Shown: piece by piece, positions 15,209-22,478 of the stretch
Layout: every line of letters begins with the position of its first letter
Numbering within the stretch: position 1 is the first letter of the stretch
NCBI GenBank assembly: GCA_046728075.1
Contig: JBKPDV010000202.1
Coordinates: 1-28,703 of the forward strand
Direction: 5' to 3'
Length of the DNA stretch: 28,703 nt
Source: JBKPDV01 sp046728075
Lineage (GTDB): Bacteria; Acidobacteriota; Thermoanaerobaculia; UBA5066; Gp7-AA6
Notes under the pieces: generated by a model
What the model was told of the DNA's origin: nothing
What the model saw: the letters and a program-made list of their open reading frames with translations, nothing else
The model's database searches: none
Program-made: the position numbers and the translations under genes

Positions 15209-16590
15209 CTTCCGGACATCAGGGTCACGACGATGACCGCGCGCCGGTTCTTGGCGCGCCCCTCCGCCGTCGCGTTGTCGTATCCGGGCTCCGCCGATCC
15301 CTTGGCCGCAGTCGTGATCCGGTTGGGATCGATGCCGTGGCGCGTGACGAGGTACTCCTTGGCGGCGTCGGCCCGCTTGGCCGAGATGGCGATGTTGGCC
15401 TCTTCGGAGCCCGCCTTGTCGGAATAGCCCGTGATCACGGCCGTGGCATTCAGGTCGTTCTTCATCCGCAACGCGATTCCGTCCAGAACCGCCTTGGCGA
15501 TGTTGGTCAGACGCGCGCTTCCCGCGTCGAAGAAGATCTCATCGCGCGTCGTTCGCGGCGTGGGCGGGGGAGGCGTGGTCGTGGTCGTGACCGTCTCCTG
15601 CTGGACCTTTTCCTCGACGATCGGGGCGGGAGGCGCCGGGGGCGGAATCACGACCGGGGGTGGAGGAAGCGGCGGCCAGGCGGCATAAGTGAATCCGATG
15701 AGGCCGCCCACCGGAGAAGGCGAGAACCCATGGCGGAAGAGCTGATCGACATTGGCGTTTAAAGCCCCCGAAACGGCGAGCCCGGTCCGGCCGATGAACA
15801 CGCGGGCACCGGTCACAAGCATGGAGTAGCTGTCCGGCGGCAGGTCCCCCCCGTCCGGCATCGTGCGATCGAGCTCCCCGATGACATGGATATAGGGGAG
15901 CACCGGGACGTCGACGCCCAGGGCTACCCGGAACAGGTTCGCGACCCGAATGTCCTGGTCGTGCTTCCCGGAGAGCTGGTAGGACGCCATGCCCGTGAAG
16001 ATACCCTTCGTGATGACGCCGCCCCATTCCCAGTCCGCCCGGCGCGACTTCACGCGATCCGTGTCCGTGCCGGTGACCAGCGGTTCGTCGACATGGATGT
16101 TGGCGTGGCCGACCGGCACCTGGCCGGAAAGAAAAAGCCCGACTTGTAAGCGGGAGTCCGTCTCCGAGATCAGCCGCACCTTCGTGCCGATGCGCACCTT
16201 CCGAGGCTCGTCGGCGCGAAAGCTGGTCGGGAAGGGAATGCTGTTTATCGCGCCGCCCTGCCACCCACCGCGGCTTTCGAAACGGTCTTCGCCCGCGCTG
16301 ATAAAGACAGCCCACCCTCGCGTCAAACCGAGGCCGATCGATCCCTCACCCGCCCAGTGACTGAAGAGCCGGCTGCGATCGGGAGAATCCGTGAAGGCGA
16401 GGTTGCCCGCCACGAGCTGCTCTTTCCAGCCGTACAACCCAAGCGTCAACTGGTCCGGTCGGGGCATGTCCGCAGTCGGCATCGTGAAGAGGCCGATGTC
16501 GCCCTGGTTGTTCGGGGCGACCTGAGCGGAAGCGACTGCGCTCCCGAGGCACACCAACAACCCGAGGAGCGCCTTGCGGTTAGCCTTCAT
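15205..16590 (-). CDS. OmpA-family outer-membrane protein with C-terminal peptidoglycan-binding domain
   Basis: A 461-residue envelope protein. Residues 1-22 (MKANRKALLGLLVCLGSAVASA) are a signal peptide. Residues about 28-305 are rich in alternating beta strands and probably form an outer-membrane barrel. Residues 306-348 form a Pro/Thr-rich linker. Residues 351-457 are an OmpA-like domain starting DEIFFDAGSARL, with D391 in GYSDKAGSEEAN and R406 in SAKRADAAKEYL as the expected diaminopimelate-binding pair. The ATG at 16590 is chosen because AAAGGAGA precedes it and a signal peptide follows directly; the frame is open further upstream but without support. It has its own promoter and terminator, the only such pair here. 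It anchors the outer membrane to the wall. Confidence 0.9.
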   Translation of the reverse strand: MKANRKALLGLLVCLGSAVASAQVAPNNQGDIGLFTMPTADMPRPDQLTLGLYGWKEQLVAGNLAFTDSPDRSRLFSHWAGEGSIGLGLTRGWAVFISAGEDRFESRGGWQGGAINSIPFPTSFRADEPRKVRIGTKVRLISETDSRLQVGLFLSGQVPVGHANIHVDEPLVTGTDTDRVKSRRADWEWGGVITKGIFTGMASYQLSGKHDQDIRVANLFRVALGVDVPVLPYIHVIGELDRTMPDGGDLPPDSYSMLVTGARVFIGRTGLAVSGALNANVDQLFRHGFSPSPVGGLIGFTYAAWPPLPPPPVVIPPPAPPAPIVEEKVQQETVTTTTTPPPPTPRTTRDEIFFDAGSARLTNIAKAVLDGIALRMKNDLNATAVITGYSDKAGSEEANIAISAKRADAAKEYLVTRHGIDPNRITTAAKGSAEPGYDNATAEGRAKNRRAVIVVTLMSGS

Positions 16591-16636
16591 GCATTCTCCT
16601 TTCGCGAGTGCCGGGGAACCGAGATTTCTGCCGAAT

Positions 16637-16665
16637 AGAATAAGCCAAAAAAGCCCGATTGCCAA
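16637..16665 (-). promoter_or_regulatory. Sigma70-type promoter of the OmpA-family gene
   Basis: TTGGCA (16660-16665) and TATTCT (16637-16642) on the minus strand are 17 bases apart. The predicted start near 16630 gives a leader of about 40 bases with GGAGA before the ATG at 16590. The rest of 16591-16839 holds this promoter and the repeat at 16801-16841, and no gene. Confidence 0.7.
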
Positions 16666-16800
16666 ACAACTTTACGGAAGGTGCGGCGCCGAAGGCCTCA
16701 GGCGCTCGGCAAAGGCCCCTCGAGGCACCTGGCGCTGCCGCCGGAGACTCAATTTTTCGGGGTTTTCTCGGTATGGAAGGGCTCCAGATCCGACGGTCCG

Positions 16801-16841
16801 GGACTCTTTTTTTGTTTTGTCGAGTCCCGAGTCCCGCTCCT
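16801..16841. repeat. Short heptamer repeat hairpin, CGAGTCC family
   Basis: Two exact copies of CGAGTCC (16821-16834) plus a diverged third can pair with a GGGACTC-type stretch at about 16799-16806. The loop is a T-rich run of 14 bases. It adjoins the stop of the PATAN gene. The left arm has only about one unit, so this is a weaker member of the set. Confidence 0.6.
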
Positions 16842-17688
16842 AAGCCTTTGGCTGCATGACCAGCGACATCTTGTCCTGGAAGGCTTTCATCCTGGCGGGC
16901 CCCCGAATCGAAGCGATGGCTTTCTCGGTCAAGCGGATCAGGTCGCGAACCGCCTCGACCCCGCGGCCGCGATCGATCTCAGCGAGGGCCTGTTTGTATG
17001 GCCGGTCGATTCCCGGCAAGTTCGCCTCTCCCAGCGCGAGCTCGGCCTCCTGCTTGACCCGGGTACAAAGGATCATCAGGATTTTCTTCTCATCGCCCAG
17101 TACGGCGGGGGAGGGCGAGGGGCCGGGAGCCGTCGAGGTCGGCCGGGCCGAGTCTCGCGTGCGCATCTCGACCAGGCCACCGGTGACCAGTCCGTACAGG
17201 ATCTTCGCCGCTTCGAAGGAGGAGAGACCGATGGATCGCGCCAGCTCCTCGATGGTTTTCTTGCCGTCGATCTTGATGGCCATGTTCCATTCGGGAGGGG
17301 AGAGCGTCACGGGTTCTGAGACCTCCCGCGGCAGCAGGACCGGCACGTGGTCGACACCGGGGATCTTCCGCGAAAGGACTTTCCACTCGTCCAGCCGCCG
17401 AGCCGCTTCCATCAGCAGGCTCGTGTTGGACTTCTCGATCGAGACCGTGTCGGGCTCCTCGGCCGGCGTGAATTGGAAGTCTCCCGAGGACCAGATCGCC
17501 AGGGCGTAAATCGCTTCCTCACCCGTCAGCTCGCCCAGTTTGGCGTGAACCATCTGCCCGTTCTTGAGATAGATGTACCCGCGCTCCACGCCTCGGATCA
17601 GCGTGAACATGCCCGTCTTTCCGGAGACCGAGACGAGCTGGATGATGTCAGGAACGGGCAATTCCTGGATGGAGCCTTGAAACGACAT
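16840..17688 (-). CDS. DUF4388/PATAN-domain protein
   Basis: A 282-residue protein whose first ~100 residues form a PATAN (DUF4388) domain: GSIQELPVPDIIQLVSVSGKTG, then GYIYLKNGQMVHAKLGELTGEEAIYALAIWSSGDFQF. Such domains occur in two-component and gliding or motility regulators of myxobacteria, cyanobacteria and acidobacteria. The middle (about 140-180, IDGKKTIEELARSIGLSSFEAAKILYGLVTGGLVE) looks like a winged-helix segment. A Pro/Ser linker and a helical C-terminus follow. It is cytoplasmic. The partner is unknown, but a kinase with a pseudo-receiver lies 1.5 kb away. The ATG at 17688 has no Shine-Dalgarno sequence and an extended -10 box lies just ahead. It follows ruvC across a heptamer hairpin. 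Confidence 0.83.
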   Translation of the reverse strand: MSFQGSIQELPVPDIIQLVSVSGKTGMFTLIRGVERGYIYLKNGQMVHAKLGELTGEEAIYALAIWSSGDFQFTPAEEPDTVSIEKSNTSLLMEAARRLDEWKVLSRKIPGVDHVPVLLPREVSEPVTLSPPEWNMAIKIDGKKTIEELARSIGLSSFEAAKILYGLVTGGLVEMRTRDSARPTSTAPGPSPSPAVLGDEKKILMILCTRVKQEAELALGEANLPGIDRPYKQALAEIDRGRGVEAVRDLIRLTEKAIASIRGPARMKAFQDKMSLVMQPKA

Positions 17689-17697
17689 GAGGCGGGA

Positions 17698-17706
17698 ATG
17701 ATAACA
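17698..17706 (-). promoter_or_regulatory. Extended -10 box (TGT-TATCAT) of the PATAN gene
   Basis: On the minus strand TGT precedes TATCAT, which ends 9 bases before the ATG at 17688; the predicted leader is about 3 bases. There is no Shine-Dalgarno sequence. The -35 position falls in the heptamer array and does not match the consensus. Confidence 0.5.
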
Positions 17707-17713
17707 ACCTGCA

Positions 17714-17812
17714 GGCGAACGGCGAAGGGCGAAGGGCGAATGGCGAATGGCGACGATAACGTAGCCGCCAACTGACTAGGCGGGTCCTTCGGCTTTCGCC
17801 TTTCGCCATACG
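17714..17812. repeat. Heptamer inverted-repeat hairpin, GGCGANN family, after ruvC
   Basis: Six units of consensus GGCGANN (17714-17755) face four units of the complementary type, most of them NCTTTCG-like (17785-17812). The right arm is inside ruvC and codes for its C-terminal tail. The left arm reaches to the promoter of the PATAN gene. Confidence 0.93.
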
Positions 17813-18282
17813 CCCGGTCCCGCATGGATGTGGCAGATGGCGACGGCGAGCGCATCGGCGGCGTCCAGCGGAACCCGCGCGCGCTGCCGGGCCAGAAGCG
17901 AAAGAACCATACTGCGCACCTGGGTCTTCTCCGCGTTTCCGTAGCCCACCAACGCCTTTTTCACCAGCCGTGGCTCGTATTCGTAGACCGGCACCCCGGC
18001 ATGGGCAGCGGCCGCGAGAAGGACTCCCCGAGCTTGCGCCAACTTCAGGCTGGACGCGATGTTGCGGGCGGCAAAGACGGTCTCGACCGACACGGCCGCG
18101 GGGCAGCGCTCTTCGAGCAAGCGGGTCGCGCCCATGAAAAGAAAATCGAGTCGTCCCGGAAAATCCAGCGCCGCCGGGGGCCGCAGCACGCCGCATCCCT
18201 CGAGCTGAAGGCGGCCGAGCTCGAAAAGCACGACGCCGTAGCCGGTTGCCGTGGTGCCGGGATCGAAGCCGAGAACCCTCAT
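17776..18282 (-). CDS. ruvC: Holliday junction resolvase RuvC
   Basis: A 168-residue RuvC, the endonuclease that cuts Holliday junctions during recombination. The four catalytic acids are in place: D7 (LGFDPGT), E67 (SVETVF), D140 and D143 (LDAADALAVAICH). AARNIASSLKLAQARGVLL and GYGNAEKTQV are also typical. The last ~11 residues (VWRKAKAEGPA) are not conserved in the family and are encoded by the right arm of the heptamer hairpin. It lies directly downstream of yebC, the frequent yebC-ruvC arrangement, but ruvA and ruvB are not here. A heptamer hairpin occupies the gap to yebC. The start ATG at 18282 has no strong ribosome site. Confidence 0.95.
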   Translation of the reverse strand: MRVLGFDPGTTATGYGVVLFELGRLQLEGCGVLRPPAALDFPGRLDFLFMGATRLLEERCPAAVSVETVFAARNIASSLKLAQARGVLLAAAAHAGVPVYEYEPRLVKKALVGYGNAEKTQVRSMVLSLLARQRARVPLDAADALAVAICHIHAGPGVWRKAKAEGPA

Positions 18283-18297
18283 GGGCGCTTTGCGCGC

Positions 18298-18390
18298 GGC
18301 GAAAGGCGACTGGCGAAAGGCGACGGGCGAAGCCAGATGAGCGGAGTTGTTGCTTCCCGTTCTTCCGCCGTTCGCCCTTCGCCCTTCGCC
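18298..18390. repeat. Heptamer inverted-repeat hairpin, GGCGANN family, between yebC and ruvC
   Basis: Five units of consensus GGCGANN (18298-18332) face three units of NTTCGCC (18370-18390), with a 37-base loop. It lies entirely between the yebC stop and the ruvC start and uses the same heptamer family as the next hairpin downstream. Confidence 0.92.
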
Positions 18391-18406
18391 CGATTACCGG
18401 CGAGCG

Positions 18407-19138
18407 TCAGCTCGCCTCCTCGAAGTCGAAGTTCGCCCACACGTGCTGAACGTCGTCGTGGTCTTCAAGGGCCTCCATGAGCTTGACCATCTGATCGGCC
18501 TTCCGTGCGTCGAGCGTCACCTCGGTGGTCGGAATCATTTCCACCTCCGCCACCGTGAGGGGGAGACCTTTCTGCTCGAGGTGAGCCTTGACGGCCGCCA
18601 GGGCTTCGGGATCGGTCACGATCTCGTGAGCCTGATCGGTCGTGCGGACGTCGTCCGCCCCGGCTTCGATTGCCGCCTCCATGACCGCGTCTTCGGTCGC
18701 TCTTTCCCGTTCGATCGTGATGTATCCCTTCTTCTGAAAGAGAAAACGGACGGAGCCGGTCTCGCCCAGGTTTCCGCCGTGCTTGGAGAAGATCGTCCGG
18801 ATCTCCGGAAGCGTCCGGTTCTTGTTGTCCGTCATCGCCTCGATCAGAACCGCGGCACCACCGGGACCGTAGCCTTCGTACGTGACTTCCTCGTAGGTGA
18901 CTCCGGGGAGCTCTCCGGTTCCGCGCTGGATTCCGCGCTTGATGTTTTCCGCCGGCATGTTGACCGCTTTCGCGTCATCGACCGCCTTGCGCAGTCTCGG
19001 GTTGCCGCCGGGATCCCCGCCGCCGAGTCGGGCGGCCATGGTGATTTCTTTGATGAGCTTCGTGAAGAGGCGGCCGCGCTTGGCGTCGAGCGCACCCTTC
19101 TTGTGCTTGATCGTGGCCCACTTGCTGTGTCCGGACAT
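18407..19138 (-). CDS. yebC: YebC/PmpR/TACO1-family protein
   Basis: A 243-residue YebC-family protein. Members have been described as transcription regulators and, more recently, as ribosome-associated factors that help translation of difficult sequences. The opening MSGHSKWATIKHKKGALDAKRG is the family signature. It is followed by NMPAENIKRGIQRGTGE, YEGYGPGGAAVLIEAMTDNKNRT, FSKHGGNLGETGSVRFLFQKKG and a C-terminal domain ending ALEDHDDVQHVWANFDFEE. The frame is open further upstream, but the ATG at 19138 fits the family start and has GGGAG 5 bases before it. It is divergent from the kinase gene and heads the group yebC-ruvC-PATAN. Confidence 0.97.
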   Translation of the reverse strand: MSGHSKWATIKHKKGALDAKRGRLFTKLIKEITMAARLGGGDPGGNPRLRKAVDDAKAVNMPAENIKRGIQRGTGELPGVTYEEVTYEGYGPGGAAVLIEAMTDNKNRTLPEIRTIFSKHGGNLGETGSVRFLFQKKGYITIERERATEDAVMEAAIEAGADDVRTTDQAHEIVTDPEALAAVKAHLEQKGLPLTVAEVEMIPTTEVTLDARKADQMVKLMEALEDHDDVQHVWANFDFEEAS

Positions 19139-19166
19139 CGGAGTCTCCCGTCGCGAGTTCGCCCGG

Positions 19167-19172
19167 ATTATA
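19167..19172 (-). promoter_or_regulatory. -10 box (TATAAT) of yebC
   Basis: A perfect TATAAT on the minus strand gives a predicted start near 19160 and a leader of about 22 bases with GGGAG before the ATG. No good -35 was found. It shares the 93-base divergent gap with the kinase promoter. Confidence 0.55.
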
Positions 19173-19196
19173 TGTGCGGCGGCTCTCTGCCTCCTG

Positions 19197-19202
19197 TATG
19201 AT
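19197..19202 (+). promoter_or_regulatory. Possible -10 box (TATGAT) of the kinase gene
   Basis: TATGAT gives a predicted start near 19209 and a leader of about 23 bases before the ATG at 19232. No convincing -35 and only a weak GAGAGGG purine tract are present. Confidence 0.35.
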
Positions 19203-19231
19203 TTCTCGAGAGGGATCACCTCTAACTACTC

Positions 19232-22027
19232 ATGTCAAAGCGGGTTCTCCTGATCGACTACGAGCCGCGTTCTCGCGAGCGCGTCCGTTCGTTACTCCCG
19301 TCCGATCAGTACACGATCGCCGAGTCCCACGACGGAGAGGAAGGCCTGGCGGCGTTCACGTCGGGCCAGTTCGACCTGGTGATCCTCTCGGGAATGCTTC
19401 CCCGACTTCCCTCCGCCGAGGTCATTCGGGAGATCCGCCGGAAGGGGGGAGCCACGGCGCCTCCGATCCTTCTGATGGTCTCCGGCTACAAGGGGACCAA
19501 CCGAAAGGCGGACGCGCAGCGCGTGGGAGCTTTCGACCTGGTCGTCCGGCCGTTTACCGACGAGGACTTCCGGTCGTGTGTCCAGTCGGCGATCGAGTCG
19601 ACCGATCTCTCCGCCCGAACGTTGCGACTCTCGACGGCTGAGCTGCAGGGGACCGCCGCACTGACATCGTCGGACATCTTTTCCGATGTCCTGGAGGATG
19701 TCGGAGGTCAGGCGCCGGCGACGTCGGTTCCGGCTCCGGCGCCGATGGCGCATGCGTCCGCCCGGTTTACGTCGCAGAACACGGAACAGGAGGTCGAGAA
19801 GCGGCTGCGCGACACCCTTTCCGGGATTCTCTCGCGTCCCTCTTCTCGAGGCTCGGCTGCTTCGCCGGCCTCGGCAACGGAAACTCCGCCGCCCGCGACT
19901 CCCGCCCGCTTTTCGACCGACTTCGAGATCGACAAGATGATCTCGGACACGCTTTCCGGCATCAAGATGTCGGCTCGCCCGAAGCCGTCCACCGCGGCCG
20001 CGGCGCCGCCGCCGCTTTCTTCCGGGATCGGTCGCTCGGGCGAGCCCGGAGTCTCGGTCTCCAGCTCGGGTCCCGACCGCTTCGGTCAGTACGAGATTCT
20101 GGAACGCATCGCGACCGGAGGCATGGCCGAGCTCTACCGCGCGCGCCGCAGCGGCGTCGAGGGGTTCCAGAAAATCGTCGCGATCAAGAAGATCCTTCCC
20201 CATCTGGCGGACAACGAAGAGTTCATCACGATGTTTGCCGACGAGGCCAAGCTCGCGGCCCAGCTGAATCATCCCAACATCGTCCACATCTTCGACCTCG
20301 GAAAGATCGAGGCGGGCGGCTACTTCATCGCGATGGAGCATGTCGACGGCCGGGACCTGCGGGCGATCCTTCAGAGCGCTCGCGAGGTCGGCACGCCGCT
20401 GCCCATTCCGCTGGCCGTGTACGTCGCCTCGAAAGTCGCTGCCGCCCTCGACTACGCCCACCGGCGGCGCGACGCCGAGGGCCATGAGCTGACAATCGTG
20501 CACCGCGACGTTTCGCCCCAGAACATTCTCATTTCCTATGAAGGCGACATCAAGCTCTGCGATTTCGGCATCGCCAAAGCGGCTTCGAAGGCATCTCAGA
20601 CTCAGTCCGGGGCCCTGAAAGGCAAAGTTCAGTACATGTCTCCCGAGCAGGCCTGGGGCAAGGCGCTCGACCGCCGCAGCGATCTCTTCTCGTTGGGAGC
20701 GGTGCTCTTCGAGATGCTGACGGAGCAGAAGCTCTTCCGCGGCGATTCCGACTTGACGGTGCTCGAAAAAGTGCGCGCGGCGGACGTCGTCGGTCCCTCT
20801 TCGATCAACCCCGAAATCTCCAAGAGTCTCGAGGGCATCGTCATGAAGGCCCTGGCTCGAGAGCCGGAGGATCGGTACGGCAACGCTTCGGACATGTTGC
20901 GCGACCTCGAGGCCGTGCTCTATTCGTATACTCCCGCTCCCGGCAGCGCGGACCTCGCCATCTTCCTCCATCGCCTGCAGGCGGAGGAACAGGCCATCGC
21001 CGAGGCCAAGGCTCGGGAGTCTTCGCGGCCCGCCCCGGTCGAGCCCGAGAAGAAGCGCAAGTCGAAGGGAGCCCCGGTCACCCGCCGAACGGGGAGCACA
21101 CCCAAGCTGGTGCCGCCGCCTCCGCCGGAGACGCCACCCGCCGTTGCGGTCGCGCCCCTGCCCGCCGGGGCTCCTCCGCGCAAATCCTCGACCGGCTCCG
21201 GCGTCTTCGGCGCGTTCTCCACCAAACGAATCGAGGCCGAGAAGCAAAGCCGCAAACCGCTGTACGCGATGATCGCCGCGGCCGTCGTGATTCTGGCGGC
21301 AGCAACCTGGTGGACTCTGCGCAAGCCTTCGGTCGCCGTTCCCGTCCCTGCCAGCCGCGCGACGCCGCTGCCCGTGTCTCAGCCCACTCCCGCTCCGGCG
21401 GCAGCCCTTCCGTCACCTGCCCCGACTGCGGGCCTGGATCCGAGAGCGATCGATGACGAGGTCGCGCGTCAGCTCGCGGCCCGCAAGAAGGAGTTCCAGA
21501 AGGCCCTCGAGGCGAGCGCCAAGGCGAAAGAAGCACCGGCGAAGAAAGCGGAGGCTCCGGCGCCGGCGACCGCTCCCGCCCGCGAGGCCGAGGCGGAGGT
21601 CGTCCCGACTCCGATACCGATTCCGGTCGTCAAGGTTGCTCCCACCTCGCCTCCTGTCGTCGAGGTTTCACCCACGGCGGTGCCCGTGCGCCCGGCGCCG
21701 GTGCGCAACGAACCTCCGGAGGTCACCCGGGGTGACCTGGTCGGGCCCGGACCCGGCGTCGTCGAGCCCTCCCTGATCTCCTCTCCGAAGGTCACGTATC
21801 CCCCGCTGGCGCGCCAGCAGCGGGTCACTGGCAAGGTGATCGTTCTGGTCCTGGTGGACGAAGAAGGCGGCGTCGCCGAATCGCGGCTGCAACAGGGAAT
21901 TCCGTCCCGGACCGGGGTCAACGAAGCCGTCCTGGACGGGGTTCGCTCGGCACGCTTCCGCCCTGCCACCAAGAACGGCATTCCGGTGCGGATGTGGCGC
22001 ACCCTCGTCGTCGATGTGAAACCGTGA
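19232..22027 (+). CDS. Pseudo-receiver / Ser-Thr protein kinase / TonB C-terminal domain fusion
   Basis: A 931-residue signalling protein. Residues 1-122 are a receiver fold (RVLLIDYEP, GQFDLVILSGMLP, LLMVSGYKG, VVRPFTDEDF), but the phospho-acceptor position is S53 instead of Asp, the acidic pair is D9-Y10, and the conserved Lys is R106. It probably cannot be phosphorylated normally. Residues about 125-285 form a low-complexity linker with two DTLSGI motifs (194-199 and 240-245). Residues 287-565 are a Hanks-type kinase with ERIATGGMAELYRAR, K319 in VAIKK, E338, D426 in HRDVSPQN and DFG at 444-446, so it looks active. A Pro-rich stretch, one membrane helix (about 678-697), a Pro/Ala/Lys linker and a TonB C-terminal domain (about 851-931, YPPLARQQRVTGKVIVLVLVD onward) follow. 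The kinase would be cytoplasmic and the TonB domain periplasmic. Confidence 0.92.
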   Translation: MSKRVLLIDYEPRSRERVRSLLPSDQYTIAESHDGEEGLAAFTSGQFDLVILSGMLPRLPSAEVIREIRRKGGATAPPILLMVSGYKGTNRKADAQRVGAFDLVVRPFTDEDFRSCVQSAIESTDLSARTLRLSTAELQGTAALTSSDIFSDVLEDVGGQAPATSVPAPAPMAHASARFTSQNTEQEVEKRLRDTLSGILSRPSSRGSAASPASATETPPPATPARFSTDFEIDKMISDTLSGIKMSARPKPSTAAAAPPPLSSGIGRSGEPGVSVSSSGPDRFGQYEILERIATGGMAELYRARRSGVEGFQKIVAIKKILPHLADNEEFITMFADEAKLAAQLNHPNIVHIFDLGKIEAGGYFIAMEHVDGRDLRAILQSAREVGTPLPIPLAVYVASKVAAALDYAHRRRDAEGHELTIVHRDVSPQNILISYEGDIKLCDFGIAKAASKASQTQSGALKGKVQYMSPEQAWGKALDRRSDLFSLGAVLFEMLTEQKLFRGDSDLTVLEKVRAADVVGPSSINPEISKSLEGIVMKALAREPEDRYGNASDMLRDLEAVLYSYTPAPGSADLAIFLHRLQAEEQAIAEAKARESSRPAPVEPEKKRKSKGAPVTRRTGSTPKLVPPPPPETPPAVAVAPLPAGAPPRKSSTGSGVFGAFSTKRIEAEKQSRKPLYAMIAAAVVILAAATWWTLRKPSVAVPVPASRATPLPVSQPTPAPAAALPSPAPTAGLDPRAIDDEVARQLAARKKEFQKALEASAKAKEAPAKKAEAPAPATAPAREAEAEVVPTPIPIPVVKVAPTSPPVVEVSPTAVPVRPAPVRNEPPEVTRGDLVGPGPGVVEPSLISSPKVTYPPLARQQRVTGKVIVLVLVDEEGGVAESRLQQGIPSRTGVNEAVLDGVRSARFRPATKNGIPVRMWRTLVVDVKP

Positions 22028-22033
22028 CCGGGC

Positions 22034-22128
22034 CGAAAGCCGGATTTGAGAACCCCGCGCGTTTTTGGGCTTTCGACTCGGTCCCCGAGACTCTAGACTC
22101 TAGGCTTCAAGACTCTCGAACCTGGACT
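22034..22128. repeat. Stem-loop and heptamer array after the kinase gene
   Basis: CGAAAGCC (22034-22041) pairs with GGCTTTCG (22068-22075) just after the kinase stop, without a following U-tract. From about 22073 to 22128 come tandem 7-base units, most clearly GAGACTC and TAGACTC (22087-22100), then diverged copies. A clean inverted second arm is not apparent, so this is a degenerate member of the set. Confidence 0.6.
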
Positions 22129-22148
22129 CGTAGGAGGGCATCCGAATC

Positions 22149-22373
22149 ATGAGTCTCTCTCCGGACCAGAAAAAGTTTTACGAGAACACGCTCCAGGTCA
22201 CCAAGCGAGAGATCGCGGAGCTCGAGGAGCTGATCCAGCAGGAGCTCGCGAAAGTCAAAGACCGTCTGGCAGAGCTTCAGAACGCCCAGAAGGCGGCGCG
22301 CCAGATGTATGACGCGGCCTGCATGCGTCTGGGCATCGCCAACGACCTGGAAGAAGCCGAAGCGCAGGGCTGA
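22149..22373 (+). CDS. Small coiled-coil protein of unknown function
   Basis: A 74-residue soluble protein that I do not recognise. Residues about 5-60 are almost all helix-forming and charged (KKFYENTLQVTKREIAELEEL, then KVKDRLAELQNAQKAARQMYD) with a heptad-like spacing of Leu, Ile and Ala, so it is probably a coiled coil. Two residues, C59 and M60, follow the helix. AGGAGGG lies 10 bases before the ATG at 22149, which supports it as a real gene. It lies between the kinase gene and the ABC importer genes, with repeat arrays on both sides, so operon membership is unclear. Confidence 0.7.
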   Translation: MSLSPDQKKFYENTLQVTKREIAELEELIQQELAKVKDRLAELQNAQKAARQMYDAACMRLGIANDLEEAEAQG

Positions 22374-22380
22374 GAGGCGG

Positions 22381-22478
22381 GTCCTTCGTGCTTGGTGCTT
22401 AGTGCTTAGTCCCTAGTCTCCCTTGTGCTTGGTCGAATCACTCGAGCCTTCGGACTAAGGACCAGGGACCACGGAGCA
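22381..22478. repeat. Heptamer inverted-repeat hairpin, GTNCNTN family
   Basis: Six units of consensus GTNCNTN (22381-22422, two of them GTGCTTA) face four units (22451-22478) whose reverse complements read like TGGTCCC or TAGTCCG. The loop is 28 bases. It begins 8 bases after the coiled-coil gene stop and runs into the open frame ahead of btuF. Confidence 0.85.

Noticed and set aside
16591..16665. A longer N-terminus for the OmpA-family protein
   Set aside because: The ATG at 16590 has a good ribosome site and a signal peptide directly after it, and the extension would cover the promoter -10 box.
17714..18390. CRISPR array
   Set aside because: The repeat unit is only 7 bases, there are no spacers between units, and no cas genes are near.
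19292..21247. A 651-codon open frame on the minus strand opposite the kinase fusion
   Set aside because: The plus-strand protein has clear receiver, kinase and TonB domains; the antisense frame is Arg/Gly-rich and shows no domain.
22374..22424. Cobalamin riboswitch ahead of the btuF-like gene
   Set aside because: The gap is short and filled by the heptamer hairpin. No B12-box-like sequence was seen.
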